Shown here: piece by piece, positions 45,853 to 55,626 of the stretch
Position numbering within the stretch: position 1 is the stretch's first letter
How the letters are laid out: the number at the start of each line of letters is the position of its first letter
DNA from: JAADHX01 sp964569385
Lineage (GTDB): Bacteria > Actinomycetota > Acidimicrobiia > Acidimicrobiales > Poriferisodalaceae
NCBI GenBank assembly: GCA_964569385.1
Contig: CAZMUM010000016.1
Coordinates: forward strand, 1 to 64,000
Reading direction: 5' to 3'
DNA length: 64,000 nt
The notes under the pieces: generated by a model
Database searches by the model: none
The model's input: the letters and a program-made list of their open reading frames with translations, nothing else
Told to the model about the DNA's origin: nothing
Position numbers and translations under genes: made by a program

Positions 45853-46635
45853 ATGTCTGGAGATATTGGAACCATGCTTCGCTCGTGGCGATCACACCGG
45901 CGACTTAGCCAGCTCGATCTGGCCAGCCGCGCTGCTGTGTCGACGAGGCATCTCAGCTGCGTCGAAACCGGGCGATCTCGGCCAAGCCGCGAAATGGTAT
46001 TGCATCTCGCCGAGAAGCTAGATGTTCCGCTAAGGGCCCGCAATTCACTGCTGTTAGCCGCCGGGTATGCACCGGCGTTCCAGCACGTCAGCTACCAATC
46101 CGAGGCCTTTGCTTCTGTTCGAGCTGTCATCGAGAAGCTAATCGCAGCCCATGACCCGCACCCGGCGCTGGTAGTCGATGGTCGTTGGAACCTGCTAGCG
46201 ATGAACAACGCTGGCTCGTTCTTCGCCAGCCTCGTCGACGAACGACTGCTCGTCACAAACCCGAACGCATTGTTCCTAACCTTGCATCCCGAAGGCTTCA
46301 TTCGACACGCCAAGAACCCCGGACGCATGGCGCGTGATCTAACGGCCAGACTCCGCCGCCAAGTTGAGCAGACTGGCGATAGCGGCCTGAAGGACCTCTT
46401 GGCCGCGATTGAGGAGTTCCCGTGTCAGGTCGATGCGGCCGCCGTCGTCGATGAGCCCCATTCGGATCTGGTTATGCCGGTCGATCTCGTCGTCGATGGC
46501 ACCGAGTTGGCATTCATCTCGACCATCACCACTTTCGGCGCGCCACTCGACGTGTTGCCGTCGGAGTTGGCCATCGAGACCTTTCACCCTCTCGACGAGA
46601 CAACCCGCCAATTCTTGTCCCAGTCCTTCGGCTAG
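45853..46635 (+). CDS. XRE-type regulator with MmyB-like ligand domain
   Basis: A 260-residue regulator. Residues 5-60 form an XRE HTH (LRSWRSHRRLSQLDLA...LSCVETGRSRPS), and the rest resembles the MmyB-like ligand-binding domain (VVDGRWNLLAMNNA, then NALFLTLHPEG). The ATG at 45853 begins directly before the HTH. Such regulators often control an adjacent divergent gene, here the small membrane protein at 45322-45744. It converges on the CobW gene. Confidence 0.88.
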   Translation: MSGDIGTMLRSWRSHRRLSQLDLASRAAVSTRHLSCVETGRSRPSREMVLHLAEKLDVPLRARNSLLLAAGYAPAFQHVSYQSEAFASVRAVIEKLIAAHDPHPALVVDGRWNLLAMNNAGSFFASLVDERLLVTNPNALFLTLHPEGFIRHAKNPGRMARDLTARLRRQVEQTGDSGLKDLLAAIEEFPCQVDAAAVVDEPHSDLVMPVDLVVDGTELAFISTITTFGAPLDVLPSELAIETFHPLDETTRQFLSQSFG

Positions 46636-46675
46636 CAACCCCAACTAGTGGCCACGCCAGAACACATCCAATACG

Positions 46676-46727
46676 GCAACCAGTGTCGAGGATCGTTGCT
46701 CTGGCCCCAATTCTCGACACTGGTTGC
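46676..46727. terminator. 15-bp perfect hairpin between convergent genes
   Basis: GCAACCAGTGTCGAG (46676-46690) and its complement (46713-46727) around 22 bases, followed by the GGTTGCGG flank seen at 33069 and 112. It lies between the MmyB-like and CobW stops and probably ends both transcripts. Confidence 0.7.
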
Positions 46728-46732
46728 GGATT

Positions 46733-47596
46733 TTAGGGCAGAACAGCGATAGTTACTACGCCGGTTTGCGCGCTGGAGTTGGGGCTGGTGGCGACTATTC
46801 GGTGGCGGCGGCCCACTACATCGAGGCGCCAGTGCGTGCCATCGGTGCAGGCAACGATGCCCTTGGCCCTAACCACGGTTGGCGGAAGGTCTTCGACCCA
46901 CAGGGCCAGCGAGGCCCGGCTGGCTAGATCTGGGTGCATGGTCGAAACCACGTGAGGAGCCGGTGTGTCGACGGCGACATCGGCGGTTCGTTCGGTGCTT
47001 TGAACTCCCAGCACGATGCTCGCGTCCAGAGTCCCATCGATCGCATCGACGACAGCAGCTCCGTCGCCGCAGGTAGCTAGAAGTCTGTCTGCGGCTGCCA
47101 TCGAATCGGCGCTGGCAAGGTCGATCTTGGTCCGAACCAATACGTCGGCCGCTCTGAGCTGCCGTTCGACGGTGTCTTGGGTTCGGCGATGAGACCAGCG
47201 ATCGTGTAGCTGATCGACATCAGCGAGAGTAACCACCCCATCAAGACAAAACCCGGCCGTCGATGCCCATGCCGTAACCCGAGCCGGATCGGCCACTCCG
47301 CTGAGTTCGATAACCACATGGTCGGGTCGGGGCCGAGCTCTGATCTCGTCGAGGGCCGAAACGAATCCGTCGGTCAGGCTGCAACACACACACCCGTTGG
47401 TCAACTCGATGACACCATCGGTGCGGCGTGCCAGTAGCTCGGCATCGACGGCAATGTCGCCAACGTCGTTGACCATCACCGCCAATCGACGATCGGCTGT
47501 GGCCAACAGGTAGTTCAGAAGGGTGGTCTTTCCTGCGCCGAGGTAGCCAGACAGAAACGTTACCGGGACCCGTTGGCCGCCCCATAGCTGAGTCAT
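46733..47596 (-). CDS. CobW/COG0523 family GTPase
   Basis: A 287-residue G3E GTPase. Walker A is GYLGAGKTT (residues 17-25), the metal-binding CxCC motif is GCVCC (C69, C71, C72), and the base-recognition TKID is near 155. Such proteins chaperone zinc or another metal into target enzymes. It follows the amidohydrolase gene by 40 bases on the same strand, so that enzyme could be the client; this is inference only. Confidence 0.9.
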   Translation of the reverse strand: MTQLWGGQRVPVTFLSGYLGAGKTTLLNYLLATADRRLAVMVNDVGDIAVDAELLARRTDGVIELTNGCVCCSLTDGFVSALDEIRARPRPDHVVIELSGVADPARVTAWASTAGFCLDGVVTLADVDQLHDRWSHRRTQDTVERQLRAADVLVRTKIDLASADSMAAADRLLATCGDGAAVVDAIDGTLDASIVLGVQSTERTADVAVDTPAPHVVSTMHPDLASRASLALWVEDLPPTVVRAKGIVACTDGTHWRLDVVGRRHRIVATSPNSSAQTGVVTIAVLP

Positions 47597-47636
47597 GGAT
47601 ACATCGCTGGGGGAACATCAGCGGGTTCGCGTCGCA

Positions 47637-49298
47637 TCAGTGGTTCAGGTGGACCACGCCACCCACGACAGTCCCGACCACACCAATATCTTTGATATGA
47701 ATCGGATCGACGTCGCGAGGGTCGGCTTCAAGGGCGACCATGTCGGCGAACTTCCCGGCATGTAGCGACCCGATCTCGTGGTCCATGCGCAGCTGATGAG
47801 CAGCATCGATGGTCACGGCGCGAAGGGCGGCGTCGACGTCGATACGTTCTTCGGGACCAAGAACGCGTCCCGTTGCGGTTAGTCGGTTAACCGCACACCA
47901 CATCGTGTGAAGGTGGCCGAGCGGAGTGATCGAAGCATCGGAGTGGATGGAAAACCGGACTCCCTCCCGTTTGGCGGTAGCACACGCGTTCATCCGTTTG
48001 GCCCGCTCTGGACCGACGGTGAGGTCGTGGTGCTGGTCACCCCAGTAAAAGATGTGATTCGAAAAGATGTTGGCGTTGAGCCCAAGCGCGGCCATCTGCC
48101 GGTACTGGGAAGGTGTTGTCAGCTGACAGTGTTGGACGGTGTAGCGGTGATCGAGTTGCGGGTGGACCCGCTCGGCTTCTGCCATTACTTCGATGAACAA
48201 ATCGACGGCTTCGTCGCCGTTGCAATGCACATGAACAAGTACGCCGACGCGGTGGCAAGCTAACAACACGTCGCGGAATGCCTCTGGGGTGTAGAGCCAG
48301 ATTCCGTTCTCGTGGCCGCCGACGTAGCCGGGCCAGTTGAGCCTGGCAGTGAACCCTTGAATCGACCCATCGAGGACGATCTTCACCGACCCGAACCTGA
48401 TCCGCTCGGTGGACTCGTCGGCTATGGCGACAACTGCGGCAGCAAAGTCGTCGGCTGTTTCGTAGTTGCCGTGGCTTGCGTTGTGGAACATCACCACCCG
48501 GGTTGGGTAGGTGTCTTTCATCACGGCATCTCGCCAGGTCGAGCGCAGTTGTTCTATGGACAGGTTCGCCCCGCCAAGCTCGGTTACGGTCGTGCAACCA
48601 GCCCGGCGAGCCATTAACCCGAGCCGCTCAATGGCCTCGGGTTCGTTGAGGGCTGTTCCGATTCGGCGCATCGCGGTCAACGCCAGCGTCATGGCCGCCG
48701 GTTCTTGGAGTTCGCCTATCGGGCGGCCGTCGCTGTCGCATGGCACACCTTCCATATCGATGCCGTCGGCGAATCCTTCGAACTCCATCAGTGCTGTGTT
48801 GACCGTTGCTAGATGCCCGCTGGCGTGAAAGAGACAGATCGGACGCGTTTCGCTGACGGCGTCGAGGTGGCGACCGACCATGCGTTCACCATCTAGATAG
48901 ATGGGGTCGAAACCCCAAACAATCAACTGCTCGTCAGGGTCGGACATAGCGCCCTCAAGCTCGCGCAGCCGGGTTATGAGGGCATCAATCGACTTCAGGC
49001 CCTGTCGCACTACCCCATCTGGGCCTTGACGGTCGAAGAAGCCGACGTACTCGAATGCCCAGATGCCTCCTTCGAGGTGGTGAGAGTGAGCCTCGACAAA
49101 CCCTGGGTACAACACGTGATCGGCGAAGGTGTCGTCGAAGGTGAAGTCACCCCATATCGACATCTCGTCCACAGAACCAACAGCAAGGATCCGGCCGTCG
49201 CGCACTGCGATGGCCTCAGCTGCGGGATTGGCAGGCTCCATCGTCACAATGCGACTGGCGCGGTACACAACTACTTCGCCTACAGACGTGGCGCTCAT
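47637..49298 (-). CDS. Amidohydrolase family protein, YtcJ-like
   Basis: A 553-residue metal-dependent hydrolase of the amidohydrolase superfamily. YPGFVEAHSHHLEG near residue 65 provides metal ligands, HCNGDEAVDLFIEV near 355 further ones, and SIHSDASITP near 455 the catalytic Asp region. The YtcJ group has no settled substrate. ATG 49298 has GAGGA nine bases upstream; a frame five codons longer exists. Confidence 0.9.
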   Translation of the reverse strand: MSATSVGEVVVYRASRIVTMEPANPAAEAIAVRDGRILAVGSVDEMSIWGDFTFDDTFADHVLYPGFVEAHSHHLEGGIWAFEYVGFFDRQGPDGVVRQGLKSIDALITRLRELEGAMSDPDEQLIVWGFDPIYLDGERMVGRHLDAVSETRPICLFHASGHLATVNTALMEFEGFADGIDMEGVPCDSDGRPIGELQEPAAMTLALTAMRRIGTALNEPEAIERLGLMARRAGCTTVTELGGANLSIEQLRSTWRDAVMKDTYPTRVVMFHNASHGNYETADDFAAAVVAIADESTERIRFGSVKIVLDGSIQGFTARLNWPGYVGGHENGIWLYTPEAFRDVLLACHRVGVLVHVHCNGDEAVDLFIEVMAEAERVHPQLDHRYTVQHCQLTTPSQYRQMAALGLNANIFSNHIFYWGDQHHDLTVGPERAKRMNACATAKREGVRFSIHSDASITPLGHLHTMWCAVNRLTATGRVLGPEERIDVDAALRAVTIDAAHQLRMDHEIGSLHAGKFADMVALEADPRDVDPIHIKDIGVVGTVVGGVVHLNH

Positions 49299-49414
49299 GG
49301 CTAGCTTCCTCACGTTGGTCCCAGCTGAAGCGATCGCTTAGGCATGGCGAAATGTAGCTCACCTGGGACGAAGGACCCTTGTCGACAATCGCGGTTGGCA
49401 AGCATCATTGACCA

Positions 49415-50317
49415 ATGACCTCTGGATTCAAGAACAACGCTGACAGTGTCTCGGCCATCGCCGTGGGTATCGACGGTGGTCCAAGTTCGATTGCGGCTCT
49501 CGAGTGGGCGCTGGCAACCGACGTCTCGTGGGGCCCAGTTACGCCGGTAGCCGCATGGCATCTTGCGAGGTGGCGCAAAATTGCGGCTGGACCGGCCACA
49601 TCAATGCTTGCAGTCGGCGAAGAACTCGAGATCGCCGCAATGATCGATGCGATGACCAGAGACCTCTCACCAGAAGATCAGGACAGGATCACCGAACCGT
49701 TGATCATCGAGGGGTCGCCGGGAGGCGTCCTAGCCGCCGCCGGAGAACATAGCGGGCTCCTCGTTGTGGGCACCCGAAGTCGTGGCGCAGTCGCCGATAC
49801 CGTCCTGGGTTCGGTGTCGGTCGACTGCGCCGCACAGGCTCTCGGACCGGTTGTTGTCGTTCCAGAGTCCGCGGGTGTTGCCGACGGGCCCGTCGTGGTC
49901 GGGATCGATGGTTCTTCCAACTCCGTTGAAGCCCTGCGCTGGGCGATCGATCACTACAACACAAGCGTTCCGATCATTGCCCTCGGGTCATGGACCTTTC
50001 TTGTGCACGGGGCGTGGCAAGAGTTTCCTGTCGATAACGGCCTCACCGAGGACGACACTCGAGCCATCGTCGAAGGCGTCGTGGCCGCGGTCACGGCCGC
50101 AGCTGGTGTAGCCCTCGGCAGGGTTGAGGTGCAGATCGAGAAGGGCGACCCGCGCACTGCTCTACACCTCGCCGCGGAGAAGGCTCGCATGTTGGTCCTC
50201 GGATCCACGGGAGTCACCGGCTGGAAACACGCCCTGCTCGGGTCGGTTACTACGGCCCTGCTCCATCAACCCGCAGCGCCGACTGCCGTAATTCCAGCGC
50301 GAACAACGCTCGAGTAA
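49415..50317 (+). CDS. Universal stress protein with two UspA domains
   Basis: A 300-residue tandem UspA protein. Each half ends with the ATP-binding motif: VVGTRSRGAVADTVLGSVS near residue 110 and VLGSTGVTGWKHALLGSVT near 265. The first half is less typical in its N-terminal strand. Divergent from the amidohydrolase, convergent with the duplicated-repeat protein. Confidence 0.92.
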   Translation: MTSGFKNNADSVSAIAVGIDGGPSSIAALEWALATDVSWGPVTPVAAWHLARWRKIAAGPATSMLAVGEELEIAAMIDAMTRDLSPEDQDRITEPLIIEGSPGGVLAAAGEHSGLLVVGTRSRGAVADTVLGSVSVDCAAQALGPVVVVPESAGVADGPVVVGIDGSSNSVEALRWAIDHYNTSVPIIALGSWTFLVHGAWQEFPVDNGLTEDDTRAIVEGVVAAVTAAAGVALGRVEVQIEKGDPRTALHLAAEKARMLVLGSTGVTGWKHALLGSVTTALLHQPAAPTAVIPARTTLE

Positions 50318-50338
50318 CCGATCCCAAAAAACGAGAGC

Positions 50339-50373
50339 GGCCGGCCGTTGTCCGAGGAGAACAACGACCGGCC
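50339..50373. terminator. Bidirectional hairpin terminator
   Basis: GGCCGGCCGTTGT (50339-50351) and ACAACGACCGGCC (50361-50373) pair with one mismatch around nine bases, just after an A-rich run on the plus strand. It lies between convergent genes. Confidence 0.75.
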
Positions 50374-50432
50374 AGTCAGCCTGTTGGAGGGAGAACAGGA
50401 CATGTTGGTTGTGGTGGGCATCCAAAACGGAC

Positions 50433-51200
50433 TCACGCAGAGGCATCACCAGGCGCACCAGCCGGGACGCCACCGGGTCGGCCTTGACCGCGTTGGCCCT
50501 GGCCTCGCCGACCCTGATCGCCTTCGCCGTTGAGGCGATCGGTAACTCGCGCTACGAAGGTCTCAGCATCGAAGTTCTGAGCCAGCCGAGAATCCGGATT
50601 GGCATCGGCACGGGCCTGGGCGTCAGCAACTATCTGGTCGACAATGCTGCCAAGGTCGACACCCTGCTGGGCGGCCAGATCGGCGATTGTCGAGCCGCCC
50701 CTAAGGGCCTCACGAATCTCGATGTTGTCGAGCCCGAGCGCTTCGGCAACTGTGTCGCCGAAGCCGGGTCCTTGGCGGCCCTGCTGTTGCGAGAGGTCAA
50801 CTTCACCGTTTGCGGCTGCGGTGAGCCGCTCAGTAAGGGCATCGGCATCGAAGTTCTGAGCCCGCTTAGAGTCGGGGTTCGCGGCCGCTCGTTCCGAAGC
50901 GCCAGCAACCATTTCGGCGATGACGCCGTCGATGTCGACACCGTTAGCTTTGGCGATCTCGGCGATCGTCGAGCCACCCTCGATCCCTGCACGAAGTTCG
51001 GCGCCATCGAGACCTAGCGCGGTGGCGAAACCACGGACCGGGCCATGGCCTCGACGGTCGCGGTGCTGTTCGCGAGCTTCGCTCGTGCTGTCATCGGTCG
51101 GTGTGTCGACATCAGTGTCGGTGGTCTGGGCTCCGGCGACGGCAGCACCGCCGAGGACGAGGCCTGGGATACTCAGAGCAGCAATCAGTTTCTTGTTCAT
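50433..51200 (-). CDS. Secreted protein with two duplicated helical repeats
   Basis: A 255-residue protein with a signal peptide (MNKKLIAALSIPGLVLGGAA, cleavage near AGA). Two repeats of about 78 residues follow, each containing a GGSTIA-(E/D)-(I/L)-A segment, a G-VD helix and NPDS-(K/R)-(R/L)-AQNFDA near its end. The pattern resembles secreted actinobacterial proteins with ALGLS-type helical hairpins of unknown role. The C-terminus is Gly/Arg/Gln-rich. ATG 51200 is preferred over an open frame to 51269. Confidence 0.78.
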   Translation of the reverse strand: MNKKLIAALSIPGLVLGGAAVAGAQTTDTDVDTPTDDSTSEAREQHRDRRGHGPVRGFATALGLDGAELRAGIEGGSTIAEIAKANGVDIDGVIAEMVAGASERAAANPDSKRAQNFDADALTERLTAAANGEVDLSQQQGRQGPGFGDTVAEALGLDNIEIREALRGGSTIADLAAQQGVDLGSIVDQIVADAQARADANPDSRLAQNFDAETFVARVTDRLNGEGDQGRRGQGQRGQGRPGGVPAGAPGDASA

Positions 51201-51316
51201 GGCTTTGTTCTTCCTGTGGGAGGCCAACCGTTTCGGGCTGGTGGGTTGTTGATGCAGATCACTCTGCACGGCAACCCTGAAGCCAAGTTGAGACAGCAGT
51301 TAAGAAAGTGTGAGGA

Positions 51317-52393
51317 TCACCCAGTCCGGGCAGCACCTCTGAGGGCCGCGAGGGCGGCAACCTTGCCAGCGGCAGACTGGGCTTGCACCACGTAGAACAG
51401 AGCCTCTCGGGCCAACCGCTGTGCTGGATGCTCAATCGTGGCCCCCAACCCGCTTACTGCAGCGAGCAACGCAGTAGTCAAACGTTGCACCACGAGGATG
51501 CACTCTGACCGGGTGGCGGCGATTTGACCGACGTCGCCCGCCTGCTCGTCAACCAACAACGATGCAGACTCGGATCTGACCACCGTTTCAGACCAGAGTT
51601 CAGCAAAGTGTCCGTCGGTATCGCCTCCCTTTTTGGTCAAGAGCTCCAGCGCTTTGTCGCCAATTCCGAGACAAAGCGGATTCGGTCGAACCGAAATGCG
51701 CTGGTCGAAGGATTGCCACGAGGCGTAGGACTGCACGGCGATGACGTCGCGTTCGGGAACAACCACGCCATCGAACCGAAGCCTGACGGTCGAGGTTGCG
51801 TTGAGCACCATGAACTTCATCGGTCTCGACGGAACCATCAGCTGAGAGCCAACCCCAGGAACCAAAACCCAAACCAGCTCACCGGCTTCGCTAACCGCGG
51901 CGACTGAGAAGGCCTTGGCGTGCCCCCACGAGGTCACCCAAGGGGCCTCGCCATCAAGTCGCCAGCCGTTGGAGGTTCGCCTCGCAATGATCGCAGGTGG
52001 TCCAGGGCGGCGAATATGGGCGAAGGCAGTACCTCCGAGAACATCGGTAGCCAGGGCTTCGAGCCAACGCTGCCGCAGGTCGGCATTCTCGCTCTTTGCC
52101 ACCGCGCCCACAAGGCTGTGGTGCTGTGCGAACGAGAACGCCGTCGCACCACATGCGCCACCCAGCAGACGCATGACGTCCCGCGCCTGTGCGGGTTGGA
52201 GTCCGAGGCCGCCAAGTTCGCTTGGCACCACCATCGAATAAAGGCCAACCTCGCTGATGGCGGCAAGGTTCTCAGCTGGAATCGTTGAGGCCTGGTCGAC
52301 GCTCGCGGCGTTGTTCGTCAGCAAACCTATGACCGAGGCCTGGGTCTGGTCCAGTAGCTGCTGAAACCGACCCTGCTCAACCATTTCGACCAC
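51317..52393 (-). CDS. Acyl-CoA dehydrogenase-like flavoprotein lacking the catalytic motif
   Basis: A 358-residue protein with the acyl-CoA dehydrogenase N-terminal and middle domains (VGLYSMVVPSELGGLGL near residue 50, EAPWVTSWGHAKAF near 155). The C-terminal domain has no EGT/GGT-type motif carrying the catalytic Glu, so it is more like the DszC/SfnB-type monooxygenases or a degenerate member. GTG 52393 or ATG 52384 may be the start. Divergent from the BTAD regulator. Confidence 0.78.
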   Translation of the reverse strand: MVEMVEQGRFQQLLDQTQASVIGLLTNNAASVDQASTIPAENLAAISEVGLYSMVVPSELGGLGLQPAQARDVMRLLGGACGATAFSFAQHHSLVGAVAKSENADLRQRWLEALATDVLGGTAFAHIRRPGPPAIIARRTSNGWRLDGEAPWVTSWGHAKAFSVAAVSEAGELVWVLVPGVGSQLMVPSRPMKFMVLNATSTVRLRFDGVVVPERDVIAVQSYASWQSFDQRISVRPNPLCLGIGDKALELLTKKGGDTDGHFAELWSETVVRSESASLLVDEQAGDVGQIAATRSECILVVQRLTTALLAAVSGLGATIEHPAQRLAREALFYVVQAQSAAGKVAALAALRGAARTG

Positions 52394-52541
52394 GCTAGGG
52401 CACCCGGTCGACTCCGACGCCCAGGGTGGCCTCTAACCGTTCTTCTTGAGGCTCTTGTCGTAGGCAGCCGCACCCTTTTGCACGTGTTTGGCGATGAACC
52501 CGATGACGCGCCGCTGACGTCTATCTGCTCGACTAGGTGTA

Positions 52542-55500
52542 ATGGGAGAGGTTTCGCCAATCGACCGGTCAACACACAGCGGTGGAAGTGAACGTGTATC
52601 GGCAACCTCGCGCCCCACCTCAACAACGAACGGGAGCCAACGGCCGTTCAGACTCAACCCACCCGATCCCGGCCGATCGGTGCCCCGAAGACGGGTGCAG
52701 CGGATTCTTCGGCGACGCTTCGACCAGCGAGTCACCGTGATCACCGCTGGAGCCGGCATGGGTAAGTCGACATCGCTTGCCATATCGGTCGGCGAGAATC
52801 GCCTAGCACCGGCGGGTATAGACATCTGGCTTGGCTGCGAACCTTCAGATGCTGCGTCAGAACATTTACTTCATGGTCTAAGCGCCGCGTTTGGAAGCGA
52901 CACGATCCTCGACATCTTCGAGGTGTGCGAGGCAGTCGTGGCGCGCGCACCACAGGAGGTGTGCATCATCTTCGACGACGTGCACGAACTGGGCCCTGAT
53001 AGCCACGCGGTAATTCATCACCTCGTCGACGATCTGCCAGCCAACGGACACCTGGTGTTATCGGGCCGGACCGAAGTGCCCATTCCATTGGCCCGCCTTG
53101 AGGCCCAACATCAGGTGACCAGGCTGGACCCCCAACTGCTCTTGCTGAATCCGGACGAAGTCTCGCAGCTGTATGGTGCCCACGCCGCGGTGCACGGAGG
53201 CTGGCCAGCTCTCGTGTCCTTGGCGGCTCGCCAGCGCAGCAGCGACGACTTTGTGTGGCAAGAGGTTGTTGGAAAGCTGTCCGCCGAGGAGGCGTCGGCC
53301 GTCCATGCCCTAGTCGCCATCGGGCCCGCCGACCTGGGCACGCTTGAGGCTGTAGGCGGCGTCAGCGAGCCAACGTTGGCATCGTTACCGATGGTCAGTC
53401 GATCCAATGACGTATGGATTGCTCATGATCTCTGGAGTCAGGCCATCGACACAGACACTGGTCACGATGATCTACGACGTTTGGCCATCGACTATCTCAG
53501 CTCTCGAGGCAACCACGAGGCCGTTGTCGATGTCGCGCTTCGTTCGAAGTCATTGGGCGCGCTTGCTCTCGAGAGCCTTAGCCAGATCATCATTGACCGC
53601 CCGCCCCCACCATCACTGTGCCATCGGTGGCTCGAGTTGGCCGGTGGTCTTGGCTCCGAAGCTGAGTTCGAGTTTCTCGAGGGCCTCAGACTTCGCAGCG
53701 ACCGTCCTTCGAGTAAGCAGTGCGGAGATGCGTTTCGGCGCGCAGCCGATCGGTTCGCCGAGCGAGCGGACATTGAGGGAGAAGCCGTCGCTCTAGGCCA
53801 GGTTGTTTTCTGCGCCCATGTTCGCCGCGATATCGAAACCATGACAATGACGTTCGGCAGAATCAACGAACTGGCAGTCGCCGGTTCGCGCACTGGCACA
53901 CAGCTGGCGGCGCTTGGCGGCGCCCTTCTGGCATTTGCCACGAACGAGCCAAGGCAGTGCTTGGTCAAGCTGCGTCAGGGGGACCACAGGTGGACCGACC
54001 CGGCTTTGGACAGCCTCGCCAGCTGGATCGAGGCCGGCGCGCTTAGCCAGCTTGGCCAGCCTTCGTTGACCGCAGCGCGGAGGTCTCAAGAACTCCGAAC
54101 TGGTTTGCCTGGCACTAGCGACGTCGTGCTGTGGTCGTTGATTCGCGAGGGAAGGTGGACTGAAGCCGTCACCGAAACCAAGAGCCGGCCCAGTTTCGAC
54201 GGTGATCGCGACCGATTCCTGTGGACTTGCTGGTGTGCAGCTGTGCATGGCGCCCTTGGAGCGGTTGACGACGCGGTCAGGTGCCTGGCCGAGGCCGAAT
54301 CGTGCCAAGCCGAAGAGAACTGGCGAGGACAACTACAAGTCGGTCTGGTGCGTTGCATGGTCGCGTTGGCACGAGGCGACCGCGAGCACAGCGCTGACCT
54401 TGTTGCTGAGTTGCTGGTGCCCTACCCGCTCGCTGACCAGGCCGCAGCTATGTACATGGTGGCTCCGAGAATCGTGTTTGAGGGTGTGGTCGATGGGCCA
54501 GCCCAGCTCGAATCTCTAGCACTTGGCCCGCTCCATCGTCGCGACCTGCGGTTGCTTACAGCTCTCGCCGAAGCCAGGTCGTTGGGATCGAGCGAACCGA
54601 TTCGCGACGTCGCCTGGGTTGATCGCACCGGTGAACTACTCACTGCTTTGCAGGTCGATGGCACCGCTGAATTCCTTGTCCGGGCATCGGCGGCAGGTCG
54701 CCAGGAGGCCGTTCGGGCCATCAGCTCATTTTTCGATATCGTCGGCGACACAGCCCGAGATCACATCCGAGCGTTCTGTACCCATGACGAACCCGACTTA
54801 GCCAAGGCTGCGAGCGCCATAGTGGGGGCCCTTCCGATCCGGCCGTCGGAGCCGCGAAAAGTGGGGTTCCTTGGAACATCGACGTTGGCTATCGACGGCA
54901 GGTTGGTCGAGACGGCTCAGTGGCGTCGCGAACGGGTGCGATCGTTGCTTGGTTTCATCGTCATGCACCGCTCATGCACCCGAGACCAGGTCATGGCGGC
55001 CCTCTGGCCAGACGTCGACGAGGCTTCGGCCAGGCGGAACCTCCGAACCACGCTAAACCTCGTGCACAAGTGCCTCGAACCAGAGCGGACGTCTGGCGAT
55101 GCGCCCTATTTCGTGAGATCGACTGGGTCGACCCTGACTCTGGTCGGCGACGGCGCCCTCGATGTCGACGTGTGGTCGTTCGTTTCGGATCTTGATCAGG
55201 CTGCTGCATTGGAGGCCGATGGGCTGCCGTCGACGGCATTGCCGCTACTGGAACGGGCAGTCGATATATACCGGGGCGACCTACTCCGAGATGTAGATGA
55301 CGCTCACTGGATCGACGACGAGCGGCGCCCGCTACGCCGACGTTACCTAGCCGCGTGTGTTCGGTTGGCGCAACTTCACCTGGCGTTGGGCCAGGCCGAG
55401 AAAGGCGAGAAGTACGCCAGAAGGGCAATCGCCACCGAGCCATGGTCTGAGCCTGGGCACTGCGCCCTGGTCGCTGCCCACCTCGACTTGGGCGATCGAG

Positions 55501-55607
55501 CGGGTGCCATCAGAGCCGCTTCCACCTGTCGCCAGTCCTTGGCCGAAATCGGCGGGGCCGCTGAACCAGCAACGATCGCGATGCTGACCGACCTCTTGGC
55601 GACGTAA
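52542..55607 (+). CDS. AfsR/MalT-like regulator: N-terminal ATPase, C-terminal DNA-binding BTAD
   Basis: A 1021-residue regulator. Residues 55-300 are a STAND-type ATPase (Walker A GAGMGKST at 70-77, Walker B CIIFDDVHEL), a helical TPR-like region fills the middle, and the C-terminal 240 residues carry an OmpR-like winged helix (SLLGFIVMHRSCTRDQVMAALWP) plus the BTAD domain (VDIYRGDLLRDVDDAHWI). In AfsR the DNA-binding/BTAD part is N-terminal, so the domain order here is reversed. Ligand and targets unknown; the neighbouring genes are candidates. Confidence 0.88.
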   Translation: MGEVSPIDRSTHSGGSERVSATSRPTSTTNGSQRPFRLNPPDPGRSVPRRRVQRILRRRFDQRVTVITAGAGMGKSTSLAISVGENRLAPAGIDIWLGCEPSDAASEHLLHGLSAAFGSDTILDIFEVCEAVVARAPQEVCIIFDDVHELGPDSHAVIHHLVDDLPANGHLVLSGRTEVPIPLARLEAQHQVTRLDPQLLLLNPDEVSQLYGAHAAVHGGWPALVSLAARQRSSDDFVWQEVVGKLSAEEASAVHALVAIGPADLGTLEAVGGVSEPTLASLPMVSRSNDVWIAHDLWSQAIDTDTGHDDLRRLAIDYLSSRGNHEAVVDVALRSKSLGALALESLSQIIIDRPPPPSLCHRWLELAGGLGSEAEFEFLEGLRLRSDRPSSKQCGDAFRRAADRFAERADIEGEAVALGQVVFCAHVRRDIETMTMTFGRINELAVAGSRTGTQLAALGGALLAFATNEPRQCLVKLRQGDHRWTDPALDSLASWIEAGALSQLGQPSLTAARRSQELRTGLPGTSDVVLWSLIREGRWTEAVTETKSRPSFDGDRDRFLWTCWCAAVHGALGAVDDAVRCLAEAESCQAEENWRGQLQVGLVRCMVALARGDREHSADLVAELLVPYPLADQAAAMYMVAPRIVFEGVVDGPAQLESLALGPLHRRDLRLLTALAEARSLGSSEPIRDVAWVDRTGELLTALQVDGTAEFLVRASAAGRQEAVRAISSFFDIVGDTARDHIRAFCTHDEPDLAKAASAIVGALPIRPSEPRKVGFLGTSTLAIDGRLVETAQWRRERVRSLLGFIVMHRSCTRDQVMAALWPDVDEASARRNLRTTLNLVHKCLEPERTSGDAPYFVRSTGSTLTLVGDGALDVDVWSFVSDLDQAAALEADGLPSTALPLLERAVDIYRGDLLRDVDDAHWIDDERRPLRRRYLAACVRLAQLHLALGQAEKGEKYARRAIATEPWSEPGHCALVAAHLDLGDRAGAIRAASTCRQSLAEIGGAAEPATIAMLTDLLAT

Positions 55608-55626
55608 CGCCGCCGCAACCGGGGCG

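Noticed and set aside
52433..52540. Short minus-strand frame ending in KGAAAYDKSLKKNG
   Set aside because: No ATG, GTG or TTG start with a ribosome binding site in the short version, and the longer version is antisense to the BTAD gene.
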